A stretch of 34,372 bases of DNA from Thermodesulfatator sp. (GCA_003978075.1 QOAM01000082.1:1-34372), one strand, 5' to 3'. Positions 8,064 to 16,225 are shown, numbered from the stretch's first letter. Numbers and translations: made by a program. Notes: a model not told the origin generated them from the letters alone.

Positions 8064-8540
8064 TCAGAGGAGGTCCCCTTCCAGGAGGCGAAAGAGTTTT
8101 TCCACAGCCTCCTCAGGGCTTTCCACGTAGGTTACCCCTTCGATCTGGGGCCAGGTGCGGAGGCCGAAGACCGGCTTCCACATCTTGAGGGCCAAAGCTA
8201 TCTCGGAGAGGGTGCCGTAGCCCCCGGCTACGGCGATCACTCCCTCCACCGAACGGATGAGGACCACATTACGGGCGTGTCCCATATCCGTGACTACCGG
8301 AATTTGCACATAGGGATTGGCCTCCTCGGCTTTGTTGCCGGGGAGGATGCCCACGGTAAGCCCTCCGGCCTCCAAAGCCCCGCGACTGGCCGCCTCCATC
8401 ACTCCTCCAAGCCCGCCGGTGTACACCAGGGCTCCGCGTTGGGCCAAAAGCTTTCCCACTTGATAGGCCGCTTGGTAGATCTCCTTTCCGGCAATCCCCG
8501 TGCCTATTACTGCTACTCTTCGCCTATTCCTCAAAACCAT
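8064..8540 (-). CDS. TIGR00725-family protein (LOG/molybdenum-carrier-like Rossmann fold)
   Basis: A 158-residue protein of the TIGR00725 family, related to the LOG/lysine-decarboxylase-like and MoCo-carrier Rossmann-fold proteins. Seen: the nucleotide-binding start VAVIGTG, YTGGLGGVMEAASRGA near 40-54, and GGYGTLSE at 106-113, which corresponds to the PGGxGTxxE motif that defines the superfamily. The real substrate of TIGR00725 proteins is not established. The start at ATG 8540 has GGGAGAG just upstream and overlaps the pcm stop by 17 nt; a TTG at 8561 would add seven residues and is less likely. It is the third gene of the lipoprotein-pcm unit. Confidence 0.87.
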   Translation of the reverse strand: MVLRNRRRVAVIGTGIAGKEIYQAAYQVGKLLAQRGALVYTGGLGGVMEAASRGALEAGGLTVGILPGNKAEEANPYVQIPVVTDMGHARNVVLIRSVEGVIAVAGGYGTLSEIALALKMWKPVFGLRTWPQIEGVTYVESPEEAVEKLFRLLEGDLL

Positions 8541-9189
8541 ACTCTCCCACCAGTTTGACAAATCTTACCGGCTCCAAGGTCTGCCGATGAAAGCGGCCCC
8601 CTTTTTTGACTACTTTGACCAGGTATTGCGACCACATATCTCCTACGGGCATGACCAGCCTCCCTCCTTCAGCCAGTTGTTCCAGGAGGGGTTCCGGGAC
8701 TTTAGGACCGGCAGCCGTGACGATGATGGCCTCGAAAGGGGCTACCTCTGGCCAGCCCTTGCTCCCATCTCCCAGGCGGAGGATGATATTGGTGTAGCCC
8801 AGGGCTTCCAGAACCCGCCGGGCCCTTTCCAGAAGACGTGGATGGCGTTCGATGGAATAGACCCAGCGGGCCAGTTCCGCCAGGATGGCCGCTTGATATC
8901 CCGACCCTGTGCCCACCTCCAGGACTTTTTCATTTCCCTTCAATTCCAGAGCCTCGGTCATAAGGGCTACAATGTAGGGTTGGGAGATAGTCTGCCCTTC
9001 CCCAATGGGCAGAGGATGATCGGCATAGGCCTGATCCCACAAGGCCTCGTCCACAAAAAGGTGGCGAGGGACCTTGCGCATGGCCGCCAGCACCCTTGCG
9101 TCGGTAATGCCTCGAGCGGCAATCTGGGCCTCCACCATGCGTTCCCGAGCCCGCCGATAAGGATCTGTTTCCGAGTGGATGGCTTTCAT
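8524..9189 (-). CDS. pcm: protein-L-isoaspartate O-methyltransferase
   Basis: Repairs isoaspartyl damage in aged or heat-stressed proteins by SAM-dependent methylation of the abnormal carboxylate, in the cytoplasm. The 221-residue sequence matches the Pcm family: MVEAQIAARGI at about 18-28, PRHLFV, the substrate-binding GEGQTISQPY at 63-72, SAM-binding motif I VLEVGTGSGYQ at 89-99, and the C-terminal LVMPVGD segment. The ATG start overlaps the stop of the upstream lipoprotein gene by 4 nt. Pcm is common in thermophiles, where deamidation is fast. Confidence 0.95.
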   Translation of the reverse strand: MKAIHSETDPYRRARERMVEAQIAARGITDARVLAAMRKVPRHLFVDEALWDQAYADHPLPIGEGQTISQPYIVALMTEALELKGNEKVLEVGTGSGYQAAILAELARWVYSIERHPRLLERARRVLEALGYTNIILRLGDGSKGWPEVAPFEAIIVTAAGPKVPEPLLEQLAEGGRLVMPVGDMWSQYLVKVVKKGGRFHRQTLEPVRFVKLVGEYGFEE

Positions 9190-9518
9190 GAGCGAGGCTT
9201 AGTTACATAGTAGATGCAGTCCACCACCCGACCCGCGGAAAAGGTGATCCGCAGGACTTCGATCTCTTCCCGCCCGAATTTTTTCCCCAAAAAAGGCACA
9301 GCAGCCAGGGCATCGCGGCGTAGATGATAATAGAACCAGACTACCCTCCCGTCAGGAAGCCTTTCTACCTCTTGCGGAGGTCCAAGATATCGCTGAACTT
9401 CTTCCGCAGAGACTTGTTTCTTGACCATACAGGCCTTGGAAGCCAGATTAAGCCCTGGTTTGGCCGTACAGGCTGCTATTCCCATCAAGAGGATTAAGCA
9501 CCAAGTAAACTTGCGCAT
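9186..9518 (-). CDS. small BamE/SmpA-like lipoprotein
   Basis: A 110-residue predicted lipoprotein. The first 17 residues form a lipoprotein signal with a hydrophobic core LILLMGIAA and lipid-attachment Cys17. The mature part has a BamE/SmpA-like pattern: VSAEEVQRYLGPPQEVERL followed by an aromatic strand VVWFYY and a final strand RVVDCIYYV. True BamE works in the outer-membrane protein assembly complex; this protein may only share the fold. The start has no ribosome binding site, and a perfect TATAAT on the same strand lies 14-19 nt upstream, so the mRNA may be almost leaderless. It is first in a unit with pcm and the TIGR00725 gene. Confidence 0.75.
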   Translation of the reverse strand: MRKFTWCLILLMGIAACTAKPGLNLASKACMVKKQVSAEEVQRYLGPPQEVERLPDGRVVWFYYHLRRDALAAVPFLGKKFGREEIEVLRITFSAGRVVDCIYYVTKPRS

Positions 9519-9539
9519 ATCGTTTAGCTTAATTATAGT
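9511..9539 (+). promoter_or_regulatory. sigma-70-like promoter for the zinc-ribbon gene
   Basis: TTGCGC (9511-9516) and TATAGT (9534-9539) are separated by 17 bp and point toward the zinc-ribbon gene, whose ATG is 28 bp downstream behind GGAGG. The -10 matches 5 of 6 consensus bases and the -35 three. It overlaps the start of the divergent lipoprotein gene. Confidence 0.5.
9532..9537 (-). promoter_or_regulatory. TATAAT -10 element for the lipoprotein-pcm unit
   Basis: A perfect TATAAT on the minus strand, overlapping the plus-strand TATAGT. No recognisable -35 was found at 16-18 bp. Initiation about 7 nt downstream would leave a leader of only about 7 nt before the lipoprotein ATG, consistent with the missing ribosome binding site. 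Use of the two divergent promoters may be mutually exclusive. Confidence 0.4.
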
Positions 9540-9567
9540 AGCATAAGTCGCCGCAGGGGAGGAAGAG

Positions 9568-9879
9568 ATGCGTTGTCCAAAGTGTCATTTTATTACCTAT
9601 GAAGGGCACCGTACCTGCCCTCGATGTGGAGCAGATCTTTCTTCTATTTCGGAAAGCCTGGGGCCCTTTTACGAACCCCACTTCCCTGAAGACCTCATTT
9701 TGACCGATACTCTCTTGACCCCTCCTCCCTTTATTCAGTCCCCGGAAAATCTTCCTCCTGTGGAGTCCCCCTCCGAAGAGGAGACCTCTGAAAAGGAGAC
9801 CTTTTCTGTGGCCGGGCCTTCTGTGGAAGACGAAATCCTGAAAGAGTTAGAGGAGGCCTTGCAGGAAGAAACCTCTTAG
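9568..9879 (+). CDS. small zinc-ribbon protein with acidic tail
   Basis: A 103-residue protein starting directly with a zinc ribbon: CPKC (Cys 3 and 6) and CPRC (Cys 17 and 20). The remaining 80 residues are Pro/Glu/Ser-rich, very acidic and low in complexity, without recognisable domain, signal peptide or membrane segment. The ATG follows GGGGAGGAAGAG, a strong ribosome binding site, and a good promoter lies just upstream. It is followed 44 bp later by the IstA-like fragment on the same strand. The function is unknown; such ribbons bind nucleic acid or partner proteins. Confidence 0.75.
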   Translation: MRCPKCHFITYEGHRTCPRCGADLSSISESLGPFYEPHFPEDLILTDTLLTPPPFIQSPENLPPVESPSEEETSEKETFSVAGPSVEDEILKELEEALQEETS

Positions 9880-9923
9880 AAAAAGTATGTTTCTCTCAAC
9901 ATCAAATCAAAGGAGGGGGAGAC

Positions 9924-10142
9924 ATGGCCACCAGGAGGTTATCCATAAGAAAGATAAAAGAGATATTGCGTCTTAAGCACGGATTGGGGCTCTCCAACAG
10001 GGCTATAGCCAGGAGTTGCAACATCTCCCACAAGACGGTGAAGAGGTATCTCGAGAGGGCTCGGGAGGCAGGACTTGGCTGGCCTCTGCCGGAGGGGATG
10101 GACGAGGAAGCCCTAGAGGAAAGGCTCTTTCCCGGGACTTAG
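9924..10142 (+). CDS. IS21-type IstA N-terminal HTH fragment
   Basis: The 72-residue product matches the start of IS21-family IstA transposases: RRLSIRKIKEILRLK, the helix-turn-helix LSNRAIARSCNISHKTVKRYL at about 23-43, AGLGWPLPEGMDEEALEERLF. A full IstA is about 400-500 residues with an integrase core; here it stops right after the HTH module, and no continuation was found in any frame of the following 50 bp. No IstB gene and no terminal inverted repeats were seen. The frame is intact, and the ATG has a strong AAAGGAGGGGG site 4 nt upstream. It is either a decayed transposase remnant or a domesticated DNA-binding protein. Confidence 0.7.
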   Translation: MATRRLSIRKIKEILRLKHGLGLSNRAIARSCNISHKTVKRYLERAREAGLGWPLPEGMDEEALEERLFPGT

Positions 10143-10194
10143 ACCTCTGAAAAAGTCAGGAGTCTCATTTAATCTTCAAGGTTTAGCTCAAGAT

Positions 10195-10713
10195 TTATAG
10201 AAAATCCTCGGCTCGAGGATTTTCCGGAAGGCCCATCAGGAAAAGGTGAATCTCTTTCTGTAAAGGATCCGGGACGTTAGCCTTTTCCAGAACCGCCCTC
10301 CTCTCTTCATCGGTTAGATGGAAAAGGTAGGCCGCCATAAGCGAAACTCCAGGAGACACCTTCTTCAGCTTGACCAGATTTTCTACCTGGTGGACCAGTT
10401 GAAGGATTTTTTCCAGCCGTTGAGTGCTTGATCCCAGAAGGGCCTTTAAGGCCAATTCCAAGCGTTCCCGGAAAAGTTCTCCTCGCTGAGCCAGAAGCTC
10501 TGGGGGAAGATTTCCCAGACATTGCTCGGCATATTTACAGTAGGCCGCACAGCTAAAGTCCATACGAGGATTGGGGACTCTTTGGCCACAATTTGGACAC
10601 TTGCGCGCGGTATCATCCTTGAAAAACTCGATCTCCCAGCCACAAAAAGGACATTCTATCTCAAAGATGGCGTCTTCCCTCCAATAGCGGGTGTCTTGCC
10701 CGGGACAGCGCAT
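10195..10713 (-). CDS. zinc-ribbon protein with degenerate HD-like C-terminus
   Basis: A 172-residue protein resembling a family of HD-domain proteins in sulfate-reducing bacteria that begin CPGQDTRYW. Seen: a zinc ribbon CPFC/CPNC (Cys 21, 24, 39, 42), the VPNPR segment, and a second cysteine group C55/C59/C65 (SCAAYCKYAEQC). The rest is helical. Where related proteins, as I recall them, carry the His and His-Asp metal ligands of an HD phosphohydrolase, this one reads QLVHQVENL and AAYLFHLTDEE, so the HD pair is absent and catalysis is doubtful. The ATG has GGAGG 8 nt upstream. The gene is alone on its strand, with a promoter candidate upstream and a hairpin inside its 3' end. Confidence 0.7.
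   Translation of the reverse strand: MRCPGQDTRYWREDAIFEIECPFCGWEIEFFKDDTARKCPNCGQRVPNPRMDFSCAAYCKYAEQCLGNLPPELLAQRGELFRERLELALKALLGSSTQRLEKILQLVHQVENLVKLKKVSPGVSLMAAYLFHLTDEERRAVLEKANVPDPLQKEIHLFLMGLPENPRAEDFL
10200..10224 (-). terminator. perfect 11-bp hairpin at the 3' end of the zinc-ribbon/HD-like gene
   Basis: GAAAATCCTCG and CGAGGATTTTC form a perfect 11-bp stem around a 3-nt loop. The hairpin covers the last sense codons of the minus-strand gene, ending just before the stop. The 3' arm ends in ATTTTC and is followed by TATAAATC rather than a clean T-run, so termination would be imperfect. Being symmetric, it could also act on transcripts coming from the zinc-ribbon and IstA-fragment genes. 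Confidence 0.4.
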
Positions 10714-10744
10714 TTGTTTTTTTCCTCCATCGTTTTATTTTTTA

Positions 10745-10773
10745 ATCTTACCTCGGAAAATGGTTTAATCCAA
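10745..10773 (-). promoter_or_regulatory. promoter candidate for the zinc-ribbon/HD-like gene
   Basis: Read on the minus strand, TTGGAT (10773-10768) and TAAGAT (10750-10745) are separated by 17 bp. The -10 matches 4 of 6 and the -35 three of 6 consensus bases. Initiation would fall about 25 nt before the ATG, leaving room for the GGAGG ribosome binding site. Confidence 0.4.
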
Positions 10774-10850
10774 AAAGACTCTGGTAGTCACGCCTGACTT
10801 AGAAAGTTCTTAGGGTTTTTTCCCGGAAAAACTTATCTGGGTCTTTTCAC

Positions 10851-10878
10851 AAAAAAGGCGGGGTTTCCCCCGCCTTTT
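10851..10878 (-). terminator. intrinsic terminator of the outer-membrane protein gene
   Basis: On the minus strand AAAAGGCGGGG and CCCCGCCTTTT form an 11-bp stem with a 4-nt loop, ending in six T residues. It lies 26 bp after the stop of the DUF3373-like gene. The G+C-rich core and T-run make it the clearest single-direction terminator in the window. Confidence 0.85.
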
Positions 10879-10904
10879 AAAGAACCCTCCATGGACCGTT
10901 TTGC

Positions 10905-12560
10905 TTAGAAGTAGATCTCAAAGGAAGCGTAGAAGTTGAACATATGATCCAACGGAGCAAAGAGCTGCATAGCCGCAGGCCCCATGGGGGTCATGGCATC
11001 CAGTTCGTGGATCTCGTGAGGCTCACCCAGCCACATCCCGCTTCCGCTGTAGTTGAACCAGAAGTACTGGAACCCTAAACGCAGAAAGACCTTGGCGTAC
11101 TTGGAGAGGGCGTCTCCCGCCGGAAGATCCTGGATCCAGTAGACCTCCGCCACATGCCCCCGGGTGGTAAGCTTGTTGATATACACATCATCCGTGCCCA
11201 TGGAGAAGGGCATCCACCACTTAGAGCCGTAGTTGTACTCCAAGCCCACCTTGGCTCCAGGAATCCAGGGGAGAGGTATACGTGCTCCTACATACACCGC
11301 CCAACCCGCGTGAGTGTCGGTATCCACCTTCCGCGGATCCATGGAGAAGCCCCCCAACAGACCGTAATACATGTTGATGACCCTACCCATCATAGGGTTG
11401 TACACAGGCATGGCCGCTACCTTGTCAGGATCGGCAATGGAGAGCCCGGCAGAGATGAAATAGTCCACCCCTTCCAGGCCGATATAGGGGATGTCTACCT
11501 TGTGCAGCCAGGTAGCCCCAATTTCATAGATATCTCCGAGGTTGTGGCGGGTGGTCACATGCATAGGACCGATATCGCTGAAGTAGAAGGTCCCCTCGGG
11601 GAAATCCATGATCCCTTCGGCCTTGAAAGCCTGAATGATCAGGAGCATGTTGCGCTCGTGATCGTCGATCACATCCCAAGCAAAACCATAGAAGTCTATG
11701 TCGTCCTTGGCCCGATCCTCATAGAGCTTGAAACCGGATTCAAAGCCACGCCCGTAACAGACCCGGATCCGTCCAGGCCAAGGCCAGTGATACTGAAACC
11801 CGATAGTGGCCCCGTCAAAAGGCACATCGAAGTTAATCCCTGCCGGGGTAGCATCCCGCTTGTCTAACCCCTCGCGAAGGTGTAAGGGGGCTCCGTGGGT
11901 GGTGGGTCGGCGACCAAAGGAGACCCAAATGGGTAACCCGGCAATACCTACCCAATTGAAATAGGCCCGGTCCACATACAGACGGCTATCTGAGGGACGT
12001 ACCCCAAAGGTGAAGTTATTGTCCATGCCCGGAAAGATCTCCGGAGATATGTAATTGTCAGACATTCCCCAGATCTTGTAATAAGCCAAGCGCACCTTAA
12101 CCCGCGTATTCTCCGTAGGGCTCACCTTAAAATTGAGGCGCATGCGGTTGGTCCAGATAGTATCGTTTTCTTTATGCCCTTTTAGGTTTTTCACTCCGCC
12201 AAAGACGGTGACCATGTGGTTCAGACCCTGGTCATAACGGAAACCCGAGAAATACCCCAAATAGCTCCGCGGAACATGGGCCCGAGTCGAGTCTACACGC
12301 GTGCGAATATCTCCCCAGATCTGGAATTTCCCCATGTTGTCCTTAAACTTCTCCATCAAATCACTCATCTCGTCCACGGTGTCCGAGGTCTCCTCCTGAG
12401 ACTCTTTGAGCTCTTGAAGCTGCTTTTTCAATTCCTGAAGTTCTTTTTCCAGCTGCTGGATGCGCTGCATGAGTTCTTGCTGCGAGGCCCCAGTGTAAGC
12501 CCAAAGCCCCGCCGGCACCACCAAAAGAACCGCCAACACTAAACCAAGCAACCGTCTCAT
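10905..12560 (-). CDS. DUF3373-like outer-membrane beta-barrel protein
   Basis: A 551-residue predicted outer-membrane protein. It has a signal peptide ending near VPAGLWA (about residue 22), then a Gln/Glu/Leu-rich coiled coil at about 26-75 (ELMQRIQQLEKELQELKKQ), as in porins with a periplasmic trimerising stalk. A long region rich in alternating aromatic and polar residues follows, and the C-terminal residue is Phe (SFEIYF), typical of BAM substrates. It resembles the DUF3373 family of anaerobes; the transported substrate is unknown. The ATG used has AGGAGG 7 nt upstream; a GTG two codons earlier would overlap that site. It is a single gene with a strong terminator. Confidence 0.85.
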   Translation of the reverse strand: MRRLLGLVLAVLLVVPAGLWAYTGASQQELMQRIQQLEKELQELKKQLQELKESQEETSDTVDEMSDLMEKFKDNMGKFQIWGDIRTRVDSTRAHVPRSYLGYFSGFRYDQGLNHMVTVFGGVKNLKGHKENDTIWTNRMRLNFKVSPTENTRVKVRLAYYKIWGMSDNYISPEIFPGMDNNFTFGVRPSDSRLYVDRAYFNWVGIAGLPIWVSFGRRPTTHGAPLHLREGLDKRDATPAGINFDVPFDGATIGFQYHWPWPGRIRVCYGRGFESGFKLYEDRAKDDIDFYGFAWDVIDDHERNMLLIIQAFKAEGIMDFPEGTFYFSDIGPMHVTTRHNLGDIYEIGATWLHKVDIPYIGLEGVDYFISAGLSIADPDKVAAMPVYNPMMGRVINMYYGLLGGFSMDPRKVDTDTHAGWAVYVGARIPLPWIPGAKVGLEYNYGSKWWMPFSMGTDDVYINKLTTRGHVAEVYWIQDLPAGDALSKYAKVFLRLGFQYFWFNYSGSGMWLGEPHEIHELDAMTPMGPAAMQLFAPLDHMFNFYASFEIYF

Positions 12561-12705
12561 GCCCACACCTCCTGCTCTTAGCTTTATCTTACCCCAATAA
12601 CACCACCCTCCGTAAATGTAAAGTCCGCCTATTATCTATAAAACCAAATCTAAGACGGTATAAAAAATAAAATCGATTTTAGAGCATTCAATTGCAGATT
12701 TAAGT

Positions 12706-12725
12706 AAAAAATCTTCTGATTTTTT
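12706..12725 (-). terminator. possible A+T-only terminator after the AsmA-family gene
   Basis: AAAAAATC and GATTTTTT form a perfect 8-bp stem around a 4-nt loop, touching the last base of the stop codon. The T-run is present on the minus strand, but nearly all pairs are A-T, which would be weak at high temperature. The remainder of the gap to 12560 is A+T-rich and should hold the outer-membrane protein promoter, although no confident hexamer pair was found. Confidence 0.35.
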
Positions 12726-15700
12726 CATTTTGGAGTAACTACCTGAGCAGGGAGCTGGAAAACCCGCTTAAAGACATTGAAAATTCCCTGACTGATGGCC
12801 TTAGGATCCAAGGGCACAAACTTGGGGTCGCGGTAGGTCCCCCGTACCCCTACCGGGAAAGAGACCAGCATCTTTTCTTTGCCGGCGAGAAGAAAGCCTA
12901 CCAGAGGGATCTTGCTAGTAAGGGTGTCGATGGTCTTGAAGGGAGAGACGAGCACCGTAAGGTCCAAACGACCGTCTGGAAGATAGATATCTCCAGAGGC
13001 AAAGAGCCTCAGCCCTGGCCCTTCCAGATGGGCGTCTTCCACGCGGATCTTGGATCCTTCCACCCGGGCAGTGACCGAAAGCCCTGTGTAGGGAAAACCT
13101 TGTTCTTCCAAAGAGGGGATCTGGCCGCGGAAGAGATCGATAGGGCTCAAGAAACCGAAAAGCTTGGCCAGGAGACCGAAACGTCTGATTTCCCCGGAAG
13201 GGGAGTGTAGAAAAATCTCCCCCTCACCGCTCTCCCAAAGAGAGCGCCTGCCGGAAAAACGCACCTCCACCCGAAGCTCGTAAGGCCCGCGAATCAAGGC
13301 CTCTTTGTGGGGAGAAATGCAGGTCAAGAGGTTCTCCAGTTCCCCCTGGGGCCGGAAAAGGGCTAGCTTCAAGGTTCGCCATTTCCCGAAGACATACTCC
13401 CCTCGCACCGGGAGGTCGCAGAAACGGGCCTCCGAAAGCACTACCCGGCCCTCTCCCGGACGATAAAAGAGCTCCCCTTTGGCCTGGGAAAGGCGGTACC
13501 GAGAGGTAAGCCTTAGATCTTTCACGAAAAAGCTTACATGCCCCACCCAAGAAGGCCCCCTCTTGCCGGTTCCCTTTTTTCTTAGATGCTCCTTCAAGTA
13601 AGGAAGATCCAGATGCTTAGAGGCCAACCGGGCCTGGAAGCGGAAATAGTGAGGGACTACCTCAAGCTCTCCGGAAAGTCGAAAATCCGAAGGTCCCCAC
13701 CGCCCTTCAAGTCGCGAGATCTCCAGGCTTCTCCCCTTACCTATGAGGGCGAAACGGTCTATTTCCGGCAAACCATTATAGGGTATTTTTACCGGTCCTC
13801 CGGAAAGGCGCCCTTCAAAATGGCTGAGCAGGGGGTGTTGGGCGTGAAAATCCAGGCGAAAATCGGTCTCAAATTGGCCCAAAAGCCCCGGGTTTTGCTG
13901 AAAGAGCGCGCTTAAAGACTTCCCCGAGAGGTGGCCTTGGAGAACCACACGGAAACCCTCCGGGATTTTCTGGCCGGAAAAGTGCAATTCCTCACCAGCG
14001 TAAGCGAGATGCCCTCCTTCCACACGCCAGAAATGCGGAGCGCGCTCAAAGCGTCCTTCCAAAAGGGCCCCTGCGGGAGAGATGATCGCAAAGGCCATCT
14101 CTATCTGCGATCCCTTGCGAGAGAGCTCCAGGTGACGCACCTGAAGCGGGGCCCGCAAGCGAAAGCGCCGATCCACCCGATAACGCCGATAAAGGTGCTC
14201 AAGGAGTCCGGATTCAAGCTCCCCCGAGCCGCGGAGGGAGAGACTCTTCTGGGAAAGCTGGAGATCTCCGGAGAGGCGGAGCTCACTCTTTGCGATCTTG
14301 AAGTTTCCCGGCCCGAAGCCCAGGGTCTCTTTCTGATAGCGCACCGGGAGTTGGGAAAAGCGAACCGAGAGGTCCAGAGAAGGCAAATAAAGGGAGCCCG
14401 AGGCGAGCCTTGCCGAAAAGATGAGCCTTGAACGTAGGGTCTTTCCAGAGAGGGGGCCTCGGAAGGAAAGGGCCTCCAGATCCGCCTCCGAAAGAGAGAG
14501 GCGGTAAGTTTTGATGATCTTGCGCATCGCAGGAATTCGGGCCAAAAGCGGCTGAAGGACGGAGAACTTTATTCGCCCCCGGGCTTCACGGACCGCTATA
14601 CGGGCCGGGTGTGTAGAAAAATCGTACTCCAAAGAAGTCACCACCTGACCAAAAGGGCCGGAAAGAAGCATACCTGAGAGGGTAATTTTCTTTTTCTCTA
14701 GGCGAAAAAGCCCCTCCGAGGCCCGGAGAGGAAAGGGGAGGCGCGGATCTCGAAGGAGAAGGCCCTCAGGCCGTAGACGCAAGGCCACCTTTGGGGAGGC
14801 CCGGGTACCCGAAAGGGTGATCTCTCCAGAGACCGGCCCGGAGGCCGAGAGTTTGGCCAGGACCTTGCGGGCCTTCTTCGAGGCTGATCGGGCCACTTCC
14901 AGGAGCTCCGCCGCTTCCCCTTCAAAGCGCGCTCTTATCCAAAGGGGAGCCTGACGATCGCGCAAGTGGACCTTCACCGAAGCCGAGGAAATGGAAGCCC
15001 CTTTCAGATGGGCTGCCCCCCGAAAAGTGAGGGCTCCCGTGACCAAGGAGAAGGTGCCTGTGGCCCCGGAAATCTCCAGCCGGGGATGGGTAAGGGAAAG
15101 GGCTCCCTCTTTCACGCGGGCGGAAAGGATGAGGTTTTCTGGGCGAAAACAGGCCTTCAGACTGCGGGCCTGGGCCCTGAAGTCCCCCTCCTCGAATCGT
15201 CCTGCTTTCACCCTGGACAGAAAGCGGGCCAGGCCCCGGCTTTTTTTGGCAAAGGGCAGGAGACGCTCACGCAAGGCCTTAAAGTCGAGCTCTTGGACCT
15301 TGAAGGCCAGATTGTAAAAACCTTTTTCCCGCGCCAGGCGTCCCTCTCCCTTGAGGAGCGGCTCCCGGAACTCGAAGTTCTTGAAAAGGACCTCCCAGCC
15401 CGAGGGTCCCAGGGTAAGTTGCCCTTCGAGCTTGGCGCAGGAAATGAGCTGCAGGCCCTGGGGTTTTACGCAAGGGGCGGTGAGGATAAAACCCGCCACC
15501 AGCCCCCCCTCCTCGTAAGTATAGGCCAAGGAGAGCGAAAGATCGGTCTTTTTGAGAGGTATGGGCCAGGCCAGCCCCGGCCAGCGAAAACGGGAAAGGT
15601 CCACGTGGGTAGCTTCTAGTCTCCCCTCCAGCCCGAGCTCCCGGGGATTGATCCGGGCTTTAAGATAGAATTTTTCCAGAAAAGGGGCGGTGGCCGAGGC

Positions 15701-16225
15701 CTCAAGCAGGATCTGCTCCCGCTGAGTACTCACCTCCGCCGAGAGATCGGCTAAGTCCAAGAGAGAAGTGCCCTGGCGATAGATCTGGAGGCGACCCCGG
15801 GAAAGGCGGGCTGAAAGGGCGGGAAGGGACGGGATCTTCTTGAGGAATTCCTGGAGCCGAAAGCCCCTACCTTTTTGGGAAAGATGCACGGTGAGGCGAG
15901 GGGTGTCCAGGGAAAAGTCCCGCACCACTATCCGCCGGTGGAAAAGGGGAAGAATTTCCGGGTAAAGTTTGAGACTCTTCACCGTAAGGAGGTAGCGTGG
16001 GGCCTTGATGCGCACCCCTTCAGCCGAAAGACCTGGCCGCAGGAAGACCTTCACCCGCAGGGTCTTTATCCATACCTGGGCATGAAGGGTGCGCGAAAGA
16101 CGTTGGGAAACCCGATCCCTGATCGCCGAAAGATTGACCAAATAGGGTAAGGAAAGGCTCAAAGCGATCAGTAGAAGAAGGAGTCCGGCCACTAAGAGTC
16201 CGGAGATCTTCAAAAATCTTCTCAT
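12725..16225 (-). CDS. large AsmA-family (YhdP/AsmA-like) envelope protein
   Basis: A 1166-residue protein with one N-terminal membrane helix (about residues 7-29) and an otherwise periplasmic, beta-rich body. It resembles the AsmA superfamily (AsmA, YhdP, TamB), long bridge-like proteins thought to move phospholipid between the membranes of Gram-negative cells. Seen: the N-terminal AsmA start with LKTLRVKV-like strands, many repeats of short amphipathic strands, and a C-terminal AsmA-like domain from about residue 1000 (LFGFLSPIDLF, DGRLDLTVLVSPF, GTYRDPKFVPL). Which subfamily it belongs to is uncertain. Its ATG overlaps the histidine-phosphatase stop by 4 nt behind GGAGG, so the two are co-translated. 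Confidence 0.9.
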   Translation of the reverse strand: MRRFLKISGLLVAGLLLLLIALSLSLPYLVNLSAIRDRVSQRLSRTLHAQVWIKTLRVKVFLRPGLSAEGVRIKAPRYLLTVKSLKLYPEILPLFHRRIVVRDFSLDTPRLTVHLSQKGRGFRLQEFLKKIPSLPALSARLSRGRLQIYRQGTSLLDLADLSAEVSTQREQILLEASATAPFLEKFYLKARINPRELGLEGRLEATHVDLSRFRWPGLAWPIPLKKTDLSLSLAYTYEEGGLVAGFILTAPCVKPQGLQLISCAKLEGQLTLGPSGWEVLFKNFEFREPLLKGEGRLAREKGFYNLAFKVQELDFKALRERLLPFAKKSRGLARFLSRVKAGRFEEGDFRAQARSLKACFRPENLILSARVKEGALSLTHPRLEISGATGTFSLVTGALTFRGAAHLKGASISSASVKVHLRDRQAPLWIRARFEGEAAELLEVARSASKKARKVLAKLSASGPVSGEITLSGTRASPKVALRLRPEGLLLRDPRLPFPLRASEGLFRLEKKKITLSGMLLSGPFGQVVTSLEYDFSTHPARIAVREARGRIKFSVLQPLLARIPAMRKIIKTYRLSLSEADLEALSFRGPLSGKTLRSRLIFSARLASGSLYLPSLDLSVRFSQLPVRYQKETLGFGPGNFKIAKSELRLSGDLQLSQKSLSLRGSGELESGLLEHLYRRYRVDRRFRLRAPLQVRHLELSRKGSQIEMAFAIISPAGALLEGRFERAPHFWRVEGGHLAYAGEELHFSGQKIPEGFRVVLQGHLSGKSLSALFQQNPGLLGQFETDFRLDFHAQHPLLSHFEGRLSGGPVKIPYNGLPEIDRFALIGKGRSLEISRLEGRWGPSDFRLSGELEVVPHYFRFQARLASKHLDLPYLKEHLRKKGTGKRGPSWVGHVSFFVKDLRLTSRYRLSQAKGELFYRPGEGRVVLSEARFCDLPVRGEYVFGKWRTLKLALFRPQGELENLLTCISPHKEALIRGPYELRVEVRFSGRRSLWESGEGEIFLHSPSGEIRRFGLLAKLFGFLSPIDLFRGQIPSLEEQGFPYTGLSVTARVEGSKIRVEDAHLEGPGLRLFASGDIYLPDGRLDLTVLVSPFKTIDTLTSKIPLVGFLLAGKEKMLVSFPVGVRGTYRDPKFVPLDPKAISQGIFNVFKRVFQLPAQVVTPK

